Below are positions 14,832 through 26,484 of a DNA stretch of 64,000 nucleotides, in pieces. The translations under genes and the position numbers were made by a program. The notes beneath the pieces were generated by a model. That model saw nothing but the letters and a program-made list of their open reading frames with translations, did not search any database and was not told the origin of the DNA. This DNA is from Denticeps clupeoides (Eukaryota > Chordata > Actinopteri > Clupeiformes > Denticipitidae), in the NCBI RefSeq assembly GCF_900700375.1, contig NC_041711.1:19213279-19277278 (forward strand). The letters run 5' to 3'. Every line of letters begins with the position of its first letter. Positions within the stretch are counted from its first letter, which is position 1.

Positions 14832-15079
14832 TAAGTTGCTGTTCTACATATCAAATCTTATCAATGCAGTCCAGCAGTCCTCCAGGAGAAAAGACAGATT
14901 ACAACAGATTTGATATGTAGAACAGCAATGGACAGATAATTTCACTAGTATTAAGTCATTTCCACCTTAAACTTAGTGTTAATTTCTTATATTTGTCTTA
15001 ATCATTTTTGCAGTGTAGCACCCCTGCTTTACTACTGTTATTAACGTGCTAACACTAACTTGTCATGCCTGTCGGGTAA

Positions 15080-15200
15080 ACATTTACATTTACAGCATTT
15101 ATCAGACGCCCTTATCCAAAGCGACTTACAAATCAGTAGTTACAGGGACAGTCCCCCTGGAGCAACTTAGGGTTAAGTGTCAGGGACACAATAGGCGAGT
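15080..15200 (-). mobile_element. tRNA-derived SINE, L2-tail family, 5'-truncated
   Basis: Reversed copy with the TGTAAATG tail and the TATCCAAAGCGACTTAC stem-loop segment. The tRNA head is lost. It sits in the right arm of the hAT element. Confidence 0.85.
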
Positions 15201-15851
15201 CGTCCACGCGGAGACGCAGAGAACAGTCCGAACGCTGTTTCATCCCCCCTCCACACATGTAGGTGCCGCTGTAAGTCCCCGTGTAGTTCTCCTCTGCGGC
15301 GAGTTAAACACCAGCAACATTACGGAACTTCAAAACGGAACAAAAGTAGGATTCTGCAGCGACTTACCTTGCTGCTGAACTCCCTTCCCCCTCATCAAAC
15401 ACGCGTTTCAGGTGCTGGATCATTGCCGTGGTGCTCCCGTGTCATGCCATGTCGCTTTTGCATATTTTCGCGCAGATTTCTCTGCCTCCACCATGTATCT
15501 GTCCTCTACCTCCGCTTGTTTTTTTTTTTTTTTTGCTCCACACTGTCTATGAGGCGTCAAATTCAGCTTGCATCTGTGCGCGAGAGAGACTGAGTGTGTT
15601 CGCTCCGCGCTCAAATAAATTTTTTTTTTTAATAATCAAACGTCTCCGCGTCGCGCAACACAACGAATCGATTAGGAAATTCGTTGCCAACTCTTTTAGT
15701 AATCGATTTTTAGCGATTCGTTGTTGCAGCCCTAGTGTTAACATATAACTGTGATACTGATGTTAACTCTATTGTTAGGATGATCAGTATATACATTGCT
15801 CATTGCTCTAAGACATCCTAGATCTGAATGAATGAAATCTTCTTATTAAAT

Positions 15852-16168
15852 TAGTGGTGGGCCGTTATTGGCGGTAACGATAAAAAAAAATATCGCCGTT
15901 AATCTATTCACAAAGTTGGGTTGGGAGCTGGGTCTATACTACGCAAGCTATTGTGCCGGAGTTAAATGGTTACACTAGATTTATAAGTATATTTCTTCTT
16001 TCTTATGTCTTTTAGTTTCTTATTTCCTAAAGACTTTTATTTTGGTTTTGATTAATGTAGATTAATGAAGATTAATCTAGAATCTAGATTAATTTTTCTT
16101 ACTCTAGATTAATTCCAAGATTACAGTGAGAATAATCTAGATTAAGAAAATTAATCTGCCCACCTCTA
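15852..16168 (-). mobile_element. Short non-autonomous hAT (MITE) with 8-bp TSD
   Basis: 317 bases bounded by TAGTGGTGGGC and GCCCACCTCTA, which are inverted to each other, and by the direct repeat TATTAAAT at 15844-15851 and 16169-16176. It is an internally shortened, inverted relative of the element at 8165. Copy B at 46085 lacks it. Confidence 0.85.
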
Positions 16169-16199
16169 TATTAAATACTTTGTTCTTTGTTGTACAAAA

Positions 16200-16887
16200 T
16201 CTCACAACCGTATAGATGTATAACAAATTTATCAACCCATGAAGGTCTGAATTTGGAGTCACTCTCAAAAAGTGGAAAGACACACTACAGCTGATCTGAC
16301 TTTGATGTAGTGTCCTTAAAATAAATCAAAATGAGGCTCAGTCATGTATGTGATCCCACCGGCCTGTATGACGTCCCTACATGCTCCTGATGAGGTGGTG
16401 GATGGTCTCTTGAGGGATTTTCTCCCAGACCTGACTAAAGAACCCGCCAACTCCTGGACAGTCAGTGGTGTAACACTGGTGGATCGAGCGTGACATGATG
16501 TGTCAATTGATGTCCTCAGTTGGATTCAGGTCTAGGGAATGGGAAGGCTAGTCCATAGCATTAAAACATTAATGTCATTAGGAGGAACCCAGGGCCTGCA
16601 TTAGCATAGGCTACCTCTGGCGATCACATGGATGACTGTGCATTGTTGTGTGATCCTGGATGAGCTGCACTACCTGAGTCATTTGATCTGGGTTGTAGAC
16701 TCCGTCTCATGTTACCACTAGAGTGAAAGCACGGCCAGCATTCAAATGTGACCAAAACATCAGCCAGAAAGCATAGGAAGTGCGAAGTGGTCTGTGGTCA
16801 CCACATACAGGACCACGCCTTTATTGGGGATGTCTTGCTAATCGCCTATAATTTCCACCTGTTGTCCATTCCATTTTTTGAACAGTG
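16200..16887 (-). mobile_element. Tc1-like transposon remnant, minus orientation
   Basis: Same family as 46675-47653 but reversed. The right end keeps a version of the terminal inverted repeat (TTTTTTGAACAGTGTA), and the interior reads backwards through the transposase region, with deletions. Coding potential is destroyed. It sits at a different point from the copy B insertion, so the two arrived independently after the duplication. Confidence 0.75.
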
Positions 16888-17580
16888 TATAATTAGATGC
16901 AAAAAAGGAAGATATAAATGAGCCTCACGGTTATCCAGATGTTAGTGATGCTATGAATACTGACACAATGTTGTGCACTGTGAGGACTTACAAAAGTAGT
17001 CCCTAATGAAAAATTTAAGTCTATTTAATTACTGTTGTTGTTGAACAGTGCTTAGCAGTTGGTGTACGAAGAGGAAAAGGGGGCATCAGATGGAAGTGAA
17101 GCTAAAGTGGAGGGGGTAATGGGGAAGCAAAAAATGCCACAGACAGTCGTGCAATACCATGGACCTCACTGACCACCATCATACCAGGGAGAGGGGCAGG
17201 TGACAGGGACAGAGAGGGAGAGTCGCGGAGCGATGAAGAAGAAAAGAGAATTATGGCAACAGACAAGAGTCGATGCCACAGACAAAGACAGAAATATATG
17301 TGAAGATCAAGATAAAAAGAAATTTTATAAACTTGCTGGCCTTTTCAATTGTATACCCAACATACAACTACAAATATATTTTGTAAACATATATGGTATT
17401 TCAAATCACTTTTGTAGAAAAACAGAATTGTGCAAAATGTATCCGTTTTAGTTTTTGTCACCAAGACATTTCCTCCTTGATAACAATAAGAATGTTCAAG
17501 TTAAAATACATAAGGTGTATCTTTTATAGTGGCCAAGCCGTGTACCTACAGTGAGTGTTTGTGGGCAGGGGGTGCCGTAC

Positions 17581-18065
17581 CTGCGGAAGTCCAGCAGAGG
17601 GCAGGTCGAGTTAGGAATTCCCTGGGCAGGCCAGCTGAGGAACTGGAACTGAGTGAGAGTTCGACTTTCCTGGATCTGAACATTCTTTAGATATAAACTC
17701 CGCACCAGGAAGTCATTACACCAGATATGCTCAGACACCAGATTTACCTATAAACCAGGCATACAAGTAAAAAATAAAAAGCATGGCATAGTAGTAGCAA
17801 TGCAGATGCACGTGTATTCATTATAAAGCAGGACGAGCTATGTCATATGCTTCCTACACAATTGATTTGCCAGATGCATGTCACATTGTCAGTTATCAGT
17901 TGCTCAAACCTCCAGTTACCATTCTATGATTGTGCACACAGGCATACCTAATAGATGTGGTAGAGAGAAGAGCCTTCATCAGACCAGTAGTGATCACACT
18001 GCTTCTCTCCATCCTCTACAAGTGCCATCATCATTGCCATAACTGTACAGCCATTCTCCCAAACC

Positions 18066-18067
<2 letters not shown>
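17581..18067 (-). pseudogene. ptprn pseudogene fragment (exons 17-18)
   Basis: Two exon copies of the neighbouring ptprn gene on the minus strand. The first, 17948-18067, corresponds to exon 17 (MVWENGCTV...). Its last codon is TAG (17948-17950) in place of GAG. The second, 17581-17747, corresponds to exon 18 ([17 protein letters not shown]...WPAQGIPN) and is open, with a few substitutions such as Phe to Leu in RSFYLKN. Both keep splice dinucleotides. The other ptprn exons are absent from copy A, so no phosphatase-like domain can be made. Confidence 0.93.

Positions 18068-18121
<54 letters not shown>
18068..18121. repeat. (AC)n microsatellite at pseudo-exon 17 acceptor
   Basis: About 26 AC units. 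It is the counterpart of the shorter tract at 48319-48353 in copy B and lies directly upstream of the exon 17 acceptor on the minus strand. Confidence 0.95.
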
Positions 18122-18125
<4 letters not shown>

Positions 18126-18215
18126 ACACACATTTTTATTAAACCCTCATTTACATACACTAGAGGCCATATTTTTATACACAGGACAGAAAATACACAA
18201 TGCTTACACTCAACA

Positions 18216-18725
18216 TGTAGCGTCCCTTCGAATTAAAACAGCTTTACTGATGGTCTGATGCTCTTTATTTCTTTCTCATTCACATTGCGTTATCAAACCA
18301 ACATAAGAGCTAAAAGAAAACAATAAATTCAAATTAACAATCTAAAACCAAATAAACAGTCATTAAATAAAGCTAAATATAGCCGTAGCTTTGGCTCCCT
18401 TAAACATAAATAAAAAGTTGAAATAAATGTACAGAAAATGCCATCAAACCTTGTGTCCACTATCGACAGGAGCTAAACAAAGAAAACCATACACTTTCTG
18501 TAACGCTATTTCCCTTTATCACCATGTTTTCCGTCGTTTTATGTCCCTTCCCGATTAACTTTCGCTCTTCGCGCTAATACAGTCAACTTCCGGTTTTCCG
18601 TTCTTTCAAAATAAAAGTATCCGTCTCACAGGAACTTACAAAATAAAGGCACATAAGTAAAGTTATGATAGCAAGACTTAAAACATGTTACACAATAACC
18701 TGAAAACGTTTCAAAGTCATTTACA
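18216..18725 (-). repeat. LTR (3') of BEL/Pao fossil 2
   Basis: Starts TGTAGCGTCCC and ends TTTACA on the plus strand, i.e. TG...CA in either reading. It pairs with 31293-31765, from which it differs by scattered substitutions and small indels. A purine-rich GGTGGGAG adjoins it on the element side. Confidence 0.92.
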
Positions 18726-19744
18726 CTCCCACCAAATTAAACAGTCTCTAGCAACAGAACCAATTTCTGAGCTGCACGTTCAACAACAGAAAGCCTATCG
18801 GAATGCTGATCTTCCTGTCCCATCTTCTTGTCTCCAAAACGTATCTTTATCTCTCTTACAAGTCCGTCCTTAGAAGTCACTGTCTCGATAACTCTAGCCA
18901 GCCTCCACTCACCCCGTGGCAAGTCATCGGTCTTCTCCATGACTATGTCGTTGACCTTCAAGTTCCTTCTTGGAGTATGCCAACGTTGTCTAGTAGCAAT
19001 ATTGGAGAGATATTTTCTTTTCCATCGACTCCAGAATTGCTCTGCAAGATACTGAACATGACGCCACCGCTTGCGAACATACATGTCTTCTCTGATGAAT
19101 CTCCCAGGAGGTGTTAATGTCATCACAGGTTTTATGGTGAGTAGGTGGTTAGGGGTTAATGGTTCAGGGCTACCTGGATCATTTAGGTTTTCAACTGTTA
19201 GTGGACGACTATTCACAATTGCCATCGCCTCATAGAAAGTGAGCTTATCTGTCTTTCCCCTAAAACCTCCAGCATGGCTTGAGTGCGGCACATTCAAGTT
19301 GAATAAGTTTTGCAACAGTCCTATTGATTCCTGGATTCCAATATCCATTCGATCTGATCTGATTGATCGTCAGGCCCTTTCCTTGATGTCTGATTTGTTC
19401 ATGATGATGATGAGAAATAATCATCTTGGTGATGTGATGATCCCTTGGAATAATCATAGGATAATCATAGGATGTTTATGGAAGTAGGGAGACATGCATT
19501 TTTCAGTCTTCCTCCCACCTTGAGGATTCCATCTTTATCAAGAAAGACAGCCAAATGGTACAGCTTACTCTTAGATGGAATTTTAACCCCCTTTCAGGCA
19601 ACTGTTTATACTTGTCTCTGTAAGTCTCTAACAATTATAAACCTTGCTTCCTCTCGCTCCTGTACAGTGCTGTATCCTGTGGACTTGTCATTCTTCGTGC
19701 GACGAAGGAGGCGCGCGGCAACTTGGGTGACTTTATACCAAGAG

Positions 19745-20092
19745 GATAACAACAACAACAACAACATTTATTTCTTATATAGCCCAAAATCACATACAGT
19801 ATGTCTCAATGGGCTTTGACAGGCCCTACAGTTGACACCCCCCACACTTGTCCCTTCTGCACACAAGGAAAAACTCCACACAAAAAAACTCTAGGAGAGA
19901 GAAAAAAAGAAAGGAAGAAACCTTGGGAAGGAGTGATACAGAGAGGGACCCCCTTCCAGAGTAGAGTGAGCCTGCAAATGGTGTCAGTGCAGGGTTGGAT
20001 ATGATATAATGATAAGTCCTACGGTTGTAGGGTTGGAGAAGTCCAGGATGTATTCAGTGTCATGGTCTAGTAATGTCCGTAATGATGTTACT
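19745..20092. repeat. Interspersed repeat of unknown class
   Basis: Starts with an AAC triplet run and the fish-typical CATTTATTTCTTATATAGC segment. The portion 19910-20090 recurs almost exactly at 38352-38541. No coding is visible. It interrupts the BEL/Pao fossil, between its integrase and RNase H regions. Confidence 0.75.
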
Positions 20093-21638
20093 GGTCTTAA
20101 AGACCTACTTCCTCGATTGTTTGTACTTTTAGTGATTGAACCTGTTTGACTTCAGGGTCGCTAACTGTAATCTCTGTGACAACCTCTTCAGGTGGAGGTA
20201 TCTCCTTCTCCCACAAGAACCGAGGCCCTGTAAACCAGTCGGAAGTGAGAAACTCACTTACACTTGATCCTCTTGATGCAATATCTGCAGGGTTCCTATC
20301 TGTGGGAACATATCGCCACTGCTGAGCAGTTGTTGTGAGATGTATCCTTTGAATCCTGTTGGATACAAATATGTGAAAACAATGTGCTTCGTTGCTGATG
20401 TACCCCAAAACTACTTTGGAGTCAGTCCAGAAGTATTCATCAATGTTCGTGAAACTAAGTTCTTCCCTTAAAATGCTGCTTACTGCAACTGAAACAACAG
20501 CAGCTGTCAACTCTAGCCTTGGGATGGACATGACCTTTATAGGGGCAACTCTGGACCTTCCTGTGATGAGAGCACAATGAACACTTCCTTCTTCATTCAC
20601 TTGTCTCAGATATGAACACTGTCCGTAACCACATGTACTTGCATCAGAGAAGAGGTGGATCTCTTGTCTCAAGACATGACCAAATTCAGCTGGCACATAG
20701 CAACGAGGATGATTTTTTCCAGATTTGCAAGGTCACACTTCCAGCGTTCCCAGACTGGCTGCAGTTCAGCAAGGAGAGGGTCATCCCAGCCTGTTCCATT
20801 CCTGCACATTTCCTGAAGAACCCCTTTTCCAGTTAACAGGAAAGGAGCAACAAACCCCAGTGGGTCGTAAAGCGAGGCAACTGTAGATAATATGGTACGT
20901 CATGTTGCTGGCTGATCTTTCAGGCAGATACAAAATCTGAGAGTATCCTATTCAATGTGCCAAAGGACTCCTAAGGCTCTTTCCATCCTTGAGTGATTAA
21001 GGCCAAGGTCGAGAGTCTTCACTTCTGCAGCACGCTCAGAGCGTGGAATACTCTCTAACACTGATTTGTCATTACACACAAACTTGTGCAGTCTCAGACC
21101 ACCAATAGCACAAAGTTTCTGAGCTTCCTTTGCAAGCTACACAGCCTCCTGAACATTGGCTACACTAGCAACACCATCATCAACATATAAATCTTTCATA
21201 ATGAACTGTGAGCCAAGGGGAAACAGGCTCTCATTCTCCTTTGCAAGGTGTTTTAATCCATAGTTGGCACATCCAGGTGATGATGTGGCACCGAAAAGAT
21301 GAACTTTTATGTGGAATTCCTTAGGCTCTGCCTTCAAGTCTCCTTCCTTCCACCAAAGGAAACGCAAATAGTCTCTGTCGGCTTCATACACTGATGGATC
21401 ATCTTCTCTATATCACACATGAGTGTAATACGGTGTTGTCTGAACCTGATGAGGACACCAGTTAGACTGTTTGTCAGATCTGGACCAGATAGTAGATGAT
21501 CATTGAGGCTAGTTCCCTTGTACCTAGCAGAGCAGTCGAAGACAACCCGGAGCTTGCCTGTTTTTTTGGAGTGATACAAACCATGGTGGGGTATATACCA
21601 TTTCACTCCTTCCTTTCCTTCACCACACTCTAAAAACT

Positions 21639-21840
21639 GCTGGGTTAAAAACAACCCAATTTGGGTTATTTTGGTAACCCAGCGCTGGGTCAAAAAGGGA
21701 CCAACCCAACGCTGGGTTATTTTGACCCAACAAGTTGGGTTACACGTTTAACCCAGCATGCTGGGTTGTGATTTTTAACCCAACCTTTAGTTAAAAATGA
21801 CTATGCTGCTGGGTTGAATGCAACCCAAAATGGGTCAAAT
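21639..21840. repeat. Subterminal repeat array of EnSpm element 2
   Basis: About a dozen copies of GGGTT or its complement AACCC in both orientations are packed into 200 bases, mostly within GCTGGGTT, AACCCAGC and CAACCCA contexts. CACTA elements are known to carry such subterminal arrays as protein-binding sites. Only the density and orientation mix are seen here. Confidence 0.8.
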
Positions 21841-22080
21841 TTAATCTAGAAACTTGTGATTAAAATTACTAAAATAAAAACAATTTTACAGCAATACATA
21901 CTTCAGTAATGGAATTTTATTCATGACAATACACGTAACAATGTGAATTAAGTCAGTAACAATTAATCAGAATTAATTAACATTAGAAAAACGATTTGAT
22001 ATGTAAATGTAATATAATGCATAAACATCAATAGATAATAAAATTAGTGCAAACATGTAACTTCAGTGTAGAAGAAAAAG

Positions 22081-24372
22081 GGAACTAGGGCTTCGTGGGG
22101 GGTAGCGGGGAGATCGTCTTCTTACAAGGGTCAGGCAAACTCGTGGGGGGCAGGCAAGGCTCGTGGTCAGGGACAGGCAAAGGTCGTGGTCGTGGATTCT
22201 AGTCAGCTGGGCGTGGGAAAACAAGGCTAGCGTCTCTGGGAAATAGATTCAACTCAAAGAGCGGGCAGCGTCTCCTCGGGGTTACCTGACATTTATACTC
22301 TACGCTGCCCACTCTCGTTTCCGCTTCCGGGTCGTCGTCTCTCTGTCTGGTCTGGTGCTCTCTGGTGGGCTGGAGGTGTATTGACTGTGACAGAGCCCCC
22401 CCTCCTAGGCCCGGCTCCTGAAGGGCCCGGCAAATCAGGGTGGCGGTCATGGAAATCCAGGAGAAGGGCTGGATCCAGGATATCCCGGCGGGGAACCCAG
22501 GACTGATCCGCCGGTCCATAGCCCTCCCAGTCCACCAAATATTCTAGGCCGCGGCCTCGCCTCCGGACGTCCAGGATAGGGGAGGACGGATTGTCCTCAG
22601 CCTCTGGGGTGTAGCGGCGGGACAGGGCATCAGCCTTCTCATTCTTGGTGCCGGGGATACGGTGAATTCGAACCGTGTGAAGAACAAGGCCCACCGTGCT
22701 TGCCGTGGGTTAAGGCGTTGGGCGTTTTGGAGGTACGCCAGATTTTTGTGGTCTGTCAGTACCAAAAATGGGTGGACTGCCCCCTCCAGCCAATGGCGCC
22801 ACTCCTCCAGGGCCAGTTTGATGGCCAGGAGTTCCCTGTTCCCGACATCATAGTTCCGCTCCGCCGGGTTTAGTCTTCGGGAGAAGAAGGCACATGGGTG
22901 CAATTTGTGGTCCAGGGGGTTGCGTTGCGATAGTACCGCCCCCACTCCTAGACTAGACGCATCAACTTCAACGACGAATGGGAGTTGGGGGTCTGGGTGG
23001 AATAAGATGGGGGCCGTGGTGAATAGCTGTTTGAGTTTACTGAATGCCTGCTGAGCTTGGGGGTTCCAGTGGAGTCGGGTTGGTTGGTCTTTAAGGAGGG
23101 AGGTCATGGGTTGTGCCACCTTGCTGAAGTTGCGGATGAAGCGACGGTAAAAGTTGGCGAATCCGAGGAACTGTTGTAGCTGACGAATGGTGGTGGGTAC
23201 AGGCCAGTCCGTGACTGCGGTTGTCTTGATGGGATCCATGGCAATTCCTTGGGGGTTAATTTGGAACCCCAGGAAGGAGATTTCCGCTGTGTGAAAAGTA
23301 CTCTTTTCCAATTTCACAAAGAGACGGTTTTGTAGAAGGCGCTGGAGGACCTTTCTGACGTGGGAGATGTGGGTCGAGAGGTTGGGTGAGTAAATTAGAA
23401 TGTCATCTAGGTAGACGAACACAAATTGATCCAACATGTCTCTGAGGACGTCATTAACGAGCGCCTGGAAGGCGGCTGGGCTATTCGAGAGACCAAAGGG
23501 CATTACCAAATACTCATAGTGTCCGGATGGCGTGATAAAACCCGTCTTCCACTCGTCCCCTTCCCGGATCCGAACGAGGTGGTATGCATTCCGGAGGTCC
23601 AGCTTGGTAAAGACAGTGGCCCCTGCCAGGAGTTCAAAGGCGGTGTTCAGAAGTGGGAGGGGGTACCGGTTCTTTTTAGTTATCGCGTTCAGCTGCGTGT
23701 CTTGGTGATCCTGGATGGCGATGTACTGCAGCTGTAGGAACGCGGTCAGCTGACCGAGCATCTCTTGCATGGTGGACATGCCTGCTGCGTCAGGAGATGG
23801 CCCGCTCTTACTGTCACTGCTGGAGTTCGGGGACGCATTTGCAGGCATGCTGGGAGCAAGGGGACAAGTCGTCGCACGGGGAGCAGACATAGGACGCGCT
23901 GGGGAGGAGGACCGGAAGCTTTTGGACGGGGAGAGGGAGGCCGGAGGTAAGTTGGGACGGGAGTGGAATCGTGGACGCGCCGCAGCGCGGCGTGGAGGGA
24001 ACTAGGGCTTCGTGGGGGGTAGCGGGGAGATCGTCTTCTTACAAGGGTCAGGCAAACTCAGTGTCAGTGGCAGGCGAAGGTCGTGGTGTCAAGGTAGAAT
24101 CCGTCAGGAGGTCGTCGTAATAAAGGGGGCAGGCAAGGCTCGTGGTCAGGGACAAGCAAAGGTCGTGGTCGTGGATTCTAGTCAGCTGGGCGTGGGAAAA
24201 CAAGGCTAGCGTCTCTGGGAAATAGATTCAACTCAAAGAGCGGGCAGCGTCTCCTCGGGGTTACCTGACATTTATACTCTACGCTGCCCACTCTCGTTTC
24301 CGCTTCCGGGTCGTCGTCTCTCTGTCTGGTCTGGTGCTCTCTGGTGGGCTGGAGGTGTATTGACTGTGACAA
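22081..24372 (-). mobile_element. Ty3/gypsy LTR element, internally shortened
   Basis: Minus-strand chromodomain-type gypsy copy. Terminal repeats of roughly 310 and 370 bases lie at about 22081-22391 and 24000-24372; they are nearly identical apart from an indel, so the insertion looks young. Between them are a short gag-like start, reverse transcriptase with YLDD, RNase H with TDHKNL, and a C-terminal chromodomain-like region (LVDWEGYGP). Several standard parts are not recognisable, so the copy is incomplete, with a few breaks. A purine-rich tract precedes the 3' repeat. Exact LTR edges are uncertain. Confidence 0.88.
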
Positions 24373-24597
24373 TATTATATAATAAGAATACAAATTTAAA
24401 ATAGAAAAACATTTCATAACTTTAACAATCATGTGCAAACATCAGTAAAAGTTATTTGTAAGAAACATACAAAAATACAACATATGAAAAAGAACACACA
24501 AAATATGTATTTAAAATATGAAAACATTTCATAACATGCACAAACATTTATATACATTAGCATCAAAATTCCATGTGAGAGAAATCAATCAATAGGA

Positions 24598-26446
24598 TTA
24601 CTGTTTGTCCGCAAAAATTAATGCTCGCAGGACTTTTATTGATGGTGTCTCCTCCCCAGGAAGTCCATACACCACAGTTTGTAGAAACTGCCACACCTGG
24701 GAACACTGCTTGGGGTAGTTCACATCAAAGACGTAGAATGCTTTAAAGCAAATGTCCACTGCAGCAAGCAATGTCCTTTGCTCAAGTGCTGTGTCATTTA
24801 TTATAGCAAAGGCTTGAAAGCAGTGGTAGTCTCCAAGCATGAGAACATAAGGAAATTCAATGGACTCTTTTGAACGAAGATACTCAGCCATATTGGTCCC
24901 AATCTGAAAAAAGGAATAAATAAAAATTTAATGGTATAGATTTGTTAAGAACTCAACAGAGTAAAAGTTAAATATCTTTACAGTTACCTTTAGAACACCT
25001 AAAAAAACAACTTTAGGAGCATTAAAGACACAACAAGACACACCATAACACACCAAGCTACCAGCCAGTGTTGGCATATTGTGAATCATGTAGTTTTCCT
25101 TAAACACAGATACCCAATTTTCTGTGAGGTTTGAAGCACAGTCTGGATTCAAAATTAAAAAATCCTGGGATATCTAAAAAGCAGAGAACAAAGACATGGC
25201 AAAAGTTGTAAAACTAAAAAATTACATATAGAGTCAATGATTTTAAATTTTAAAATTTTACCCACCATGCCCGGAGTGTCGAGGAGACATGGATACTCCT
25301 TGGCTATTTCCATTATAGTCTTGGATCCATCGTTACGAATCCATTTGGCCCTTTGGATTGCTGTCTCTTTCATGTACTGCTCGACCTGACTTGCTGGCCA
25401 GATATTATTTCTGAGCCACTTTATCATTTGAGTCACTCTTTCCGAGTCCACATTTGACTCTGTTGTGAGAAGAACCATACATCACAAACATGCAGCTATT
25501 AATGTTGGTAAATAGAGGTCGTATTCATACCAAACAGTTACGTCTTTTAAAGGGGTCATCGAATGCCCATTTTTCACTCTTTAGGGTCTTGGATTTGATA
25601 AAACTTAAAACGATACCAAACCCTACACAGATGTACCCACATACCTGGCAAAGTAAAATTACTGCTGTCTCTTGGGTTGTCTGAAGAAACTGGTTTTTGT
25701 CTTCCTCTTCGGATCTTTTTGCGCACGTTCCGAAGACGCTCTTCAAGGAAGCCTGTGGCAGGTCTGTGAAATCTACCTGGACTGAACCATGCCTCCTTGT
25801 GTTAAAAAAATACAAAAACAGAATTAGAAAATACAACATTGGCTCGAGATCCAAGATGTTGATGTCTTTCTTTCTTTCTTCAGTCGATTATCAATTAGTA
25901 ATCAGATTGTGAGATACAGAAAAAAATATTCAGAAAAATTAGGACACTGTACTCACATAGCCTTTACCCTGGCAATCCTTAAGGCATGGAAATTGTTCAA
26001 CTACTGATGAAGCCAGGGTGACTTTTGTTGCTCCACTTGGACTAAAAGAAAAATTATTTCGATTTTTAACAATACTACATACATACACATTAACGCATTT
26101 AATATCTCAAATGATATTTTTGTCATTAAATCCATTACTTAAATTTGTACTTACTTTTCTCCAAAGCGCTCAATTAGATGCGACACCAAGATTCGAACCA
26201 TCGCTTGTCTTTCTTTAAGCGAAATGCAGTTCCTTTTTTCAATGGCATCCACAATACTGCTGCCACAGGATGTTACTGAAAGGATGTCTCTTACATTCTA
26301 AATAAATAAAAATAGTGAACACAATATTGCAGTATAGCTTGTCAGTGAACTACAGCTCGTTAAATGCTGCTCTCTCTCACAGCATGTGATCAGCTTTACT
26401 GACAAGATGCCCATGATAATTGCATTTGATTATGTACACTGACCAT

Positions 26447-26484
<38 letters not shown>

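Larger units (their letters stand above)
10130..15015 (+). mobile_element. EnSpm/CACTA-type DNA transposon 1 (non-autonomous, carries SAM-domain gene)
   Basis: The termini are CACTGCAAAAAATG at 10130 and CATTTTTGCAGTG ending at 15015, an inverted pair with the CACT start of the CACTA group. The interior holds AT-rich subterminal sequence, an unassigned 76-codon ORF (10638-10868), a stretch at 11160-12790 in which I see no gene, and a decayed SAM-domain gene (12797-14831). No transposase is present. The left 350 bases form their own imperfect palindrome, so a small relative may have inserted at the left end. No convincing short target repeat was found. Confidence 0.7.
9760..15734. mobile_element. 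hAT DNA transposon with 8-bp target duplication
   Basis: The ends are TAAGGCTGCAACTAA at 9760 and TTGCAGCCCTA at 15734, an inverted pair typical of hAT ends. The 8-base repeat GTGTTAAC flanks it at 9752-9759 and 15735-15742, the size expected for hAT. Outside the element both flanks join to sequence that is close together in copy B. No hAT transposase is recognisable; the arms are about 370 and 720 bases long. The centre is filled by an EnSpm-type element (10130-15015) and a SINE at 15080. A purine/pyrimidine-rich, CpG-containing stretch at 15210-15640 is otherwise unassigned. Confidence 0.85.
16890..18215. repeat. Segmental duplication, copy A part 2 (ptprn introns and exons 17-18)
   Basis: Matches 46100-46680 and 47660-48668 closely. 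At the place where copy B carries the Tc1 element (46675-47653), copy A reads straight through (around 17370-17400), giving an empty site. Roughly 230 bases present in copy B near 48400-48640 are missing here. The stretch ends where the BEL/Pao element begins at 18216. Confidence 0.9.

Noticed and set aside
18067-18121. Repeat arrays as possible CRISPR-like arrays
   Set aside because: The tracts at 18067, 26447, 48319, 56739, 57061 and 57750 are dinucleotide microsatellites without spacers, and the genome is eukaryotic.
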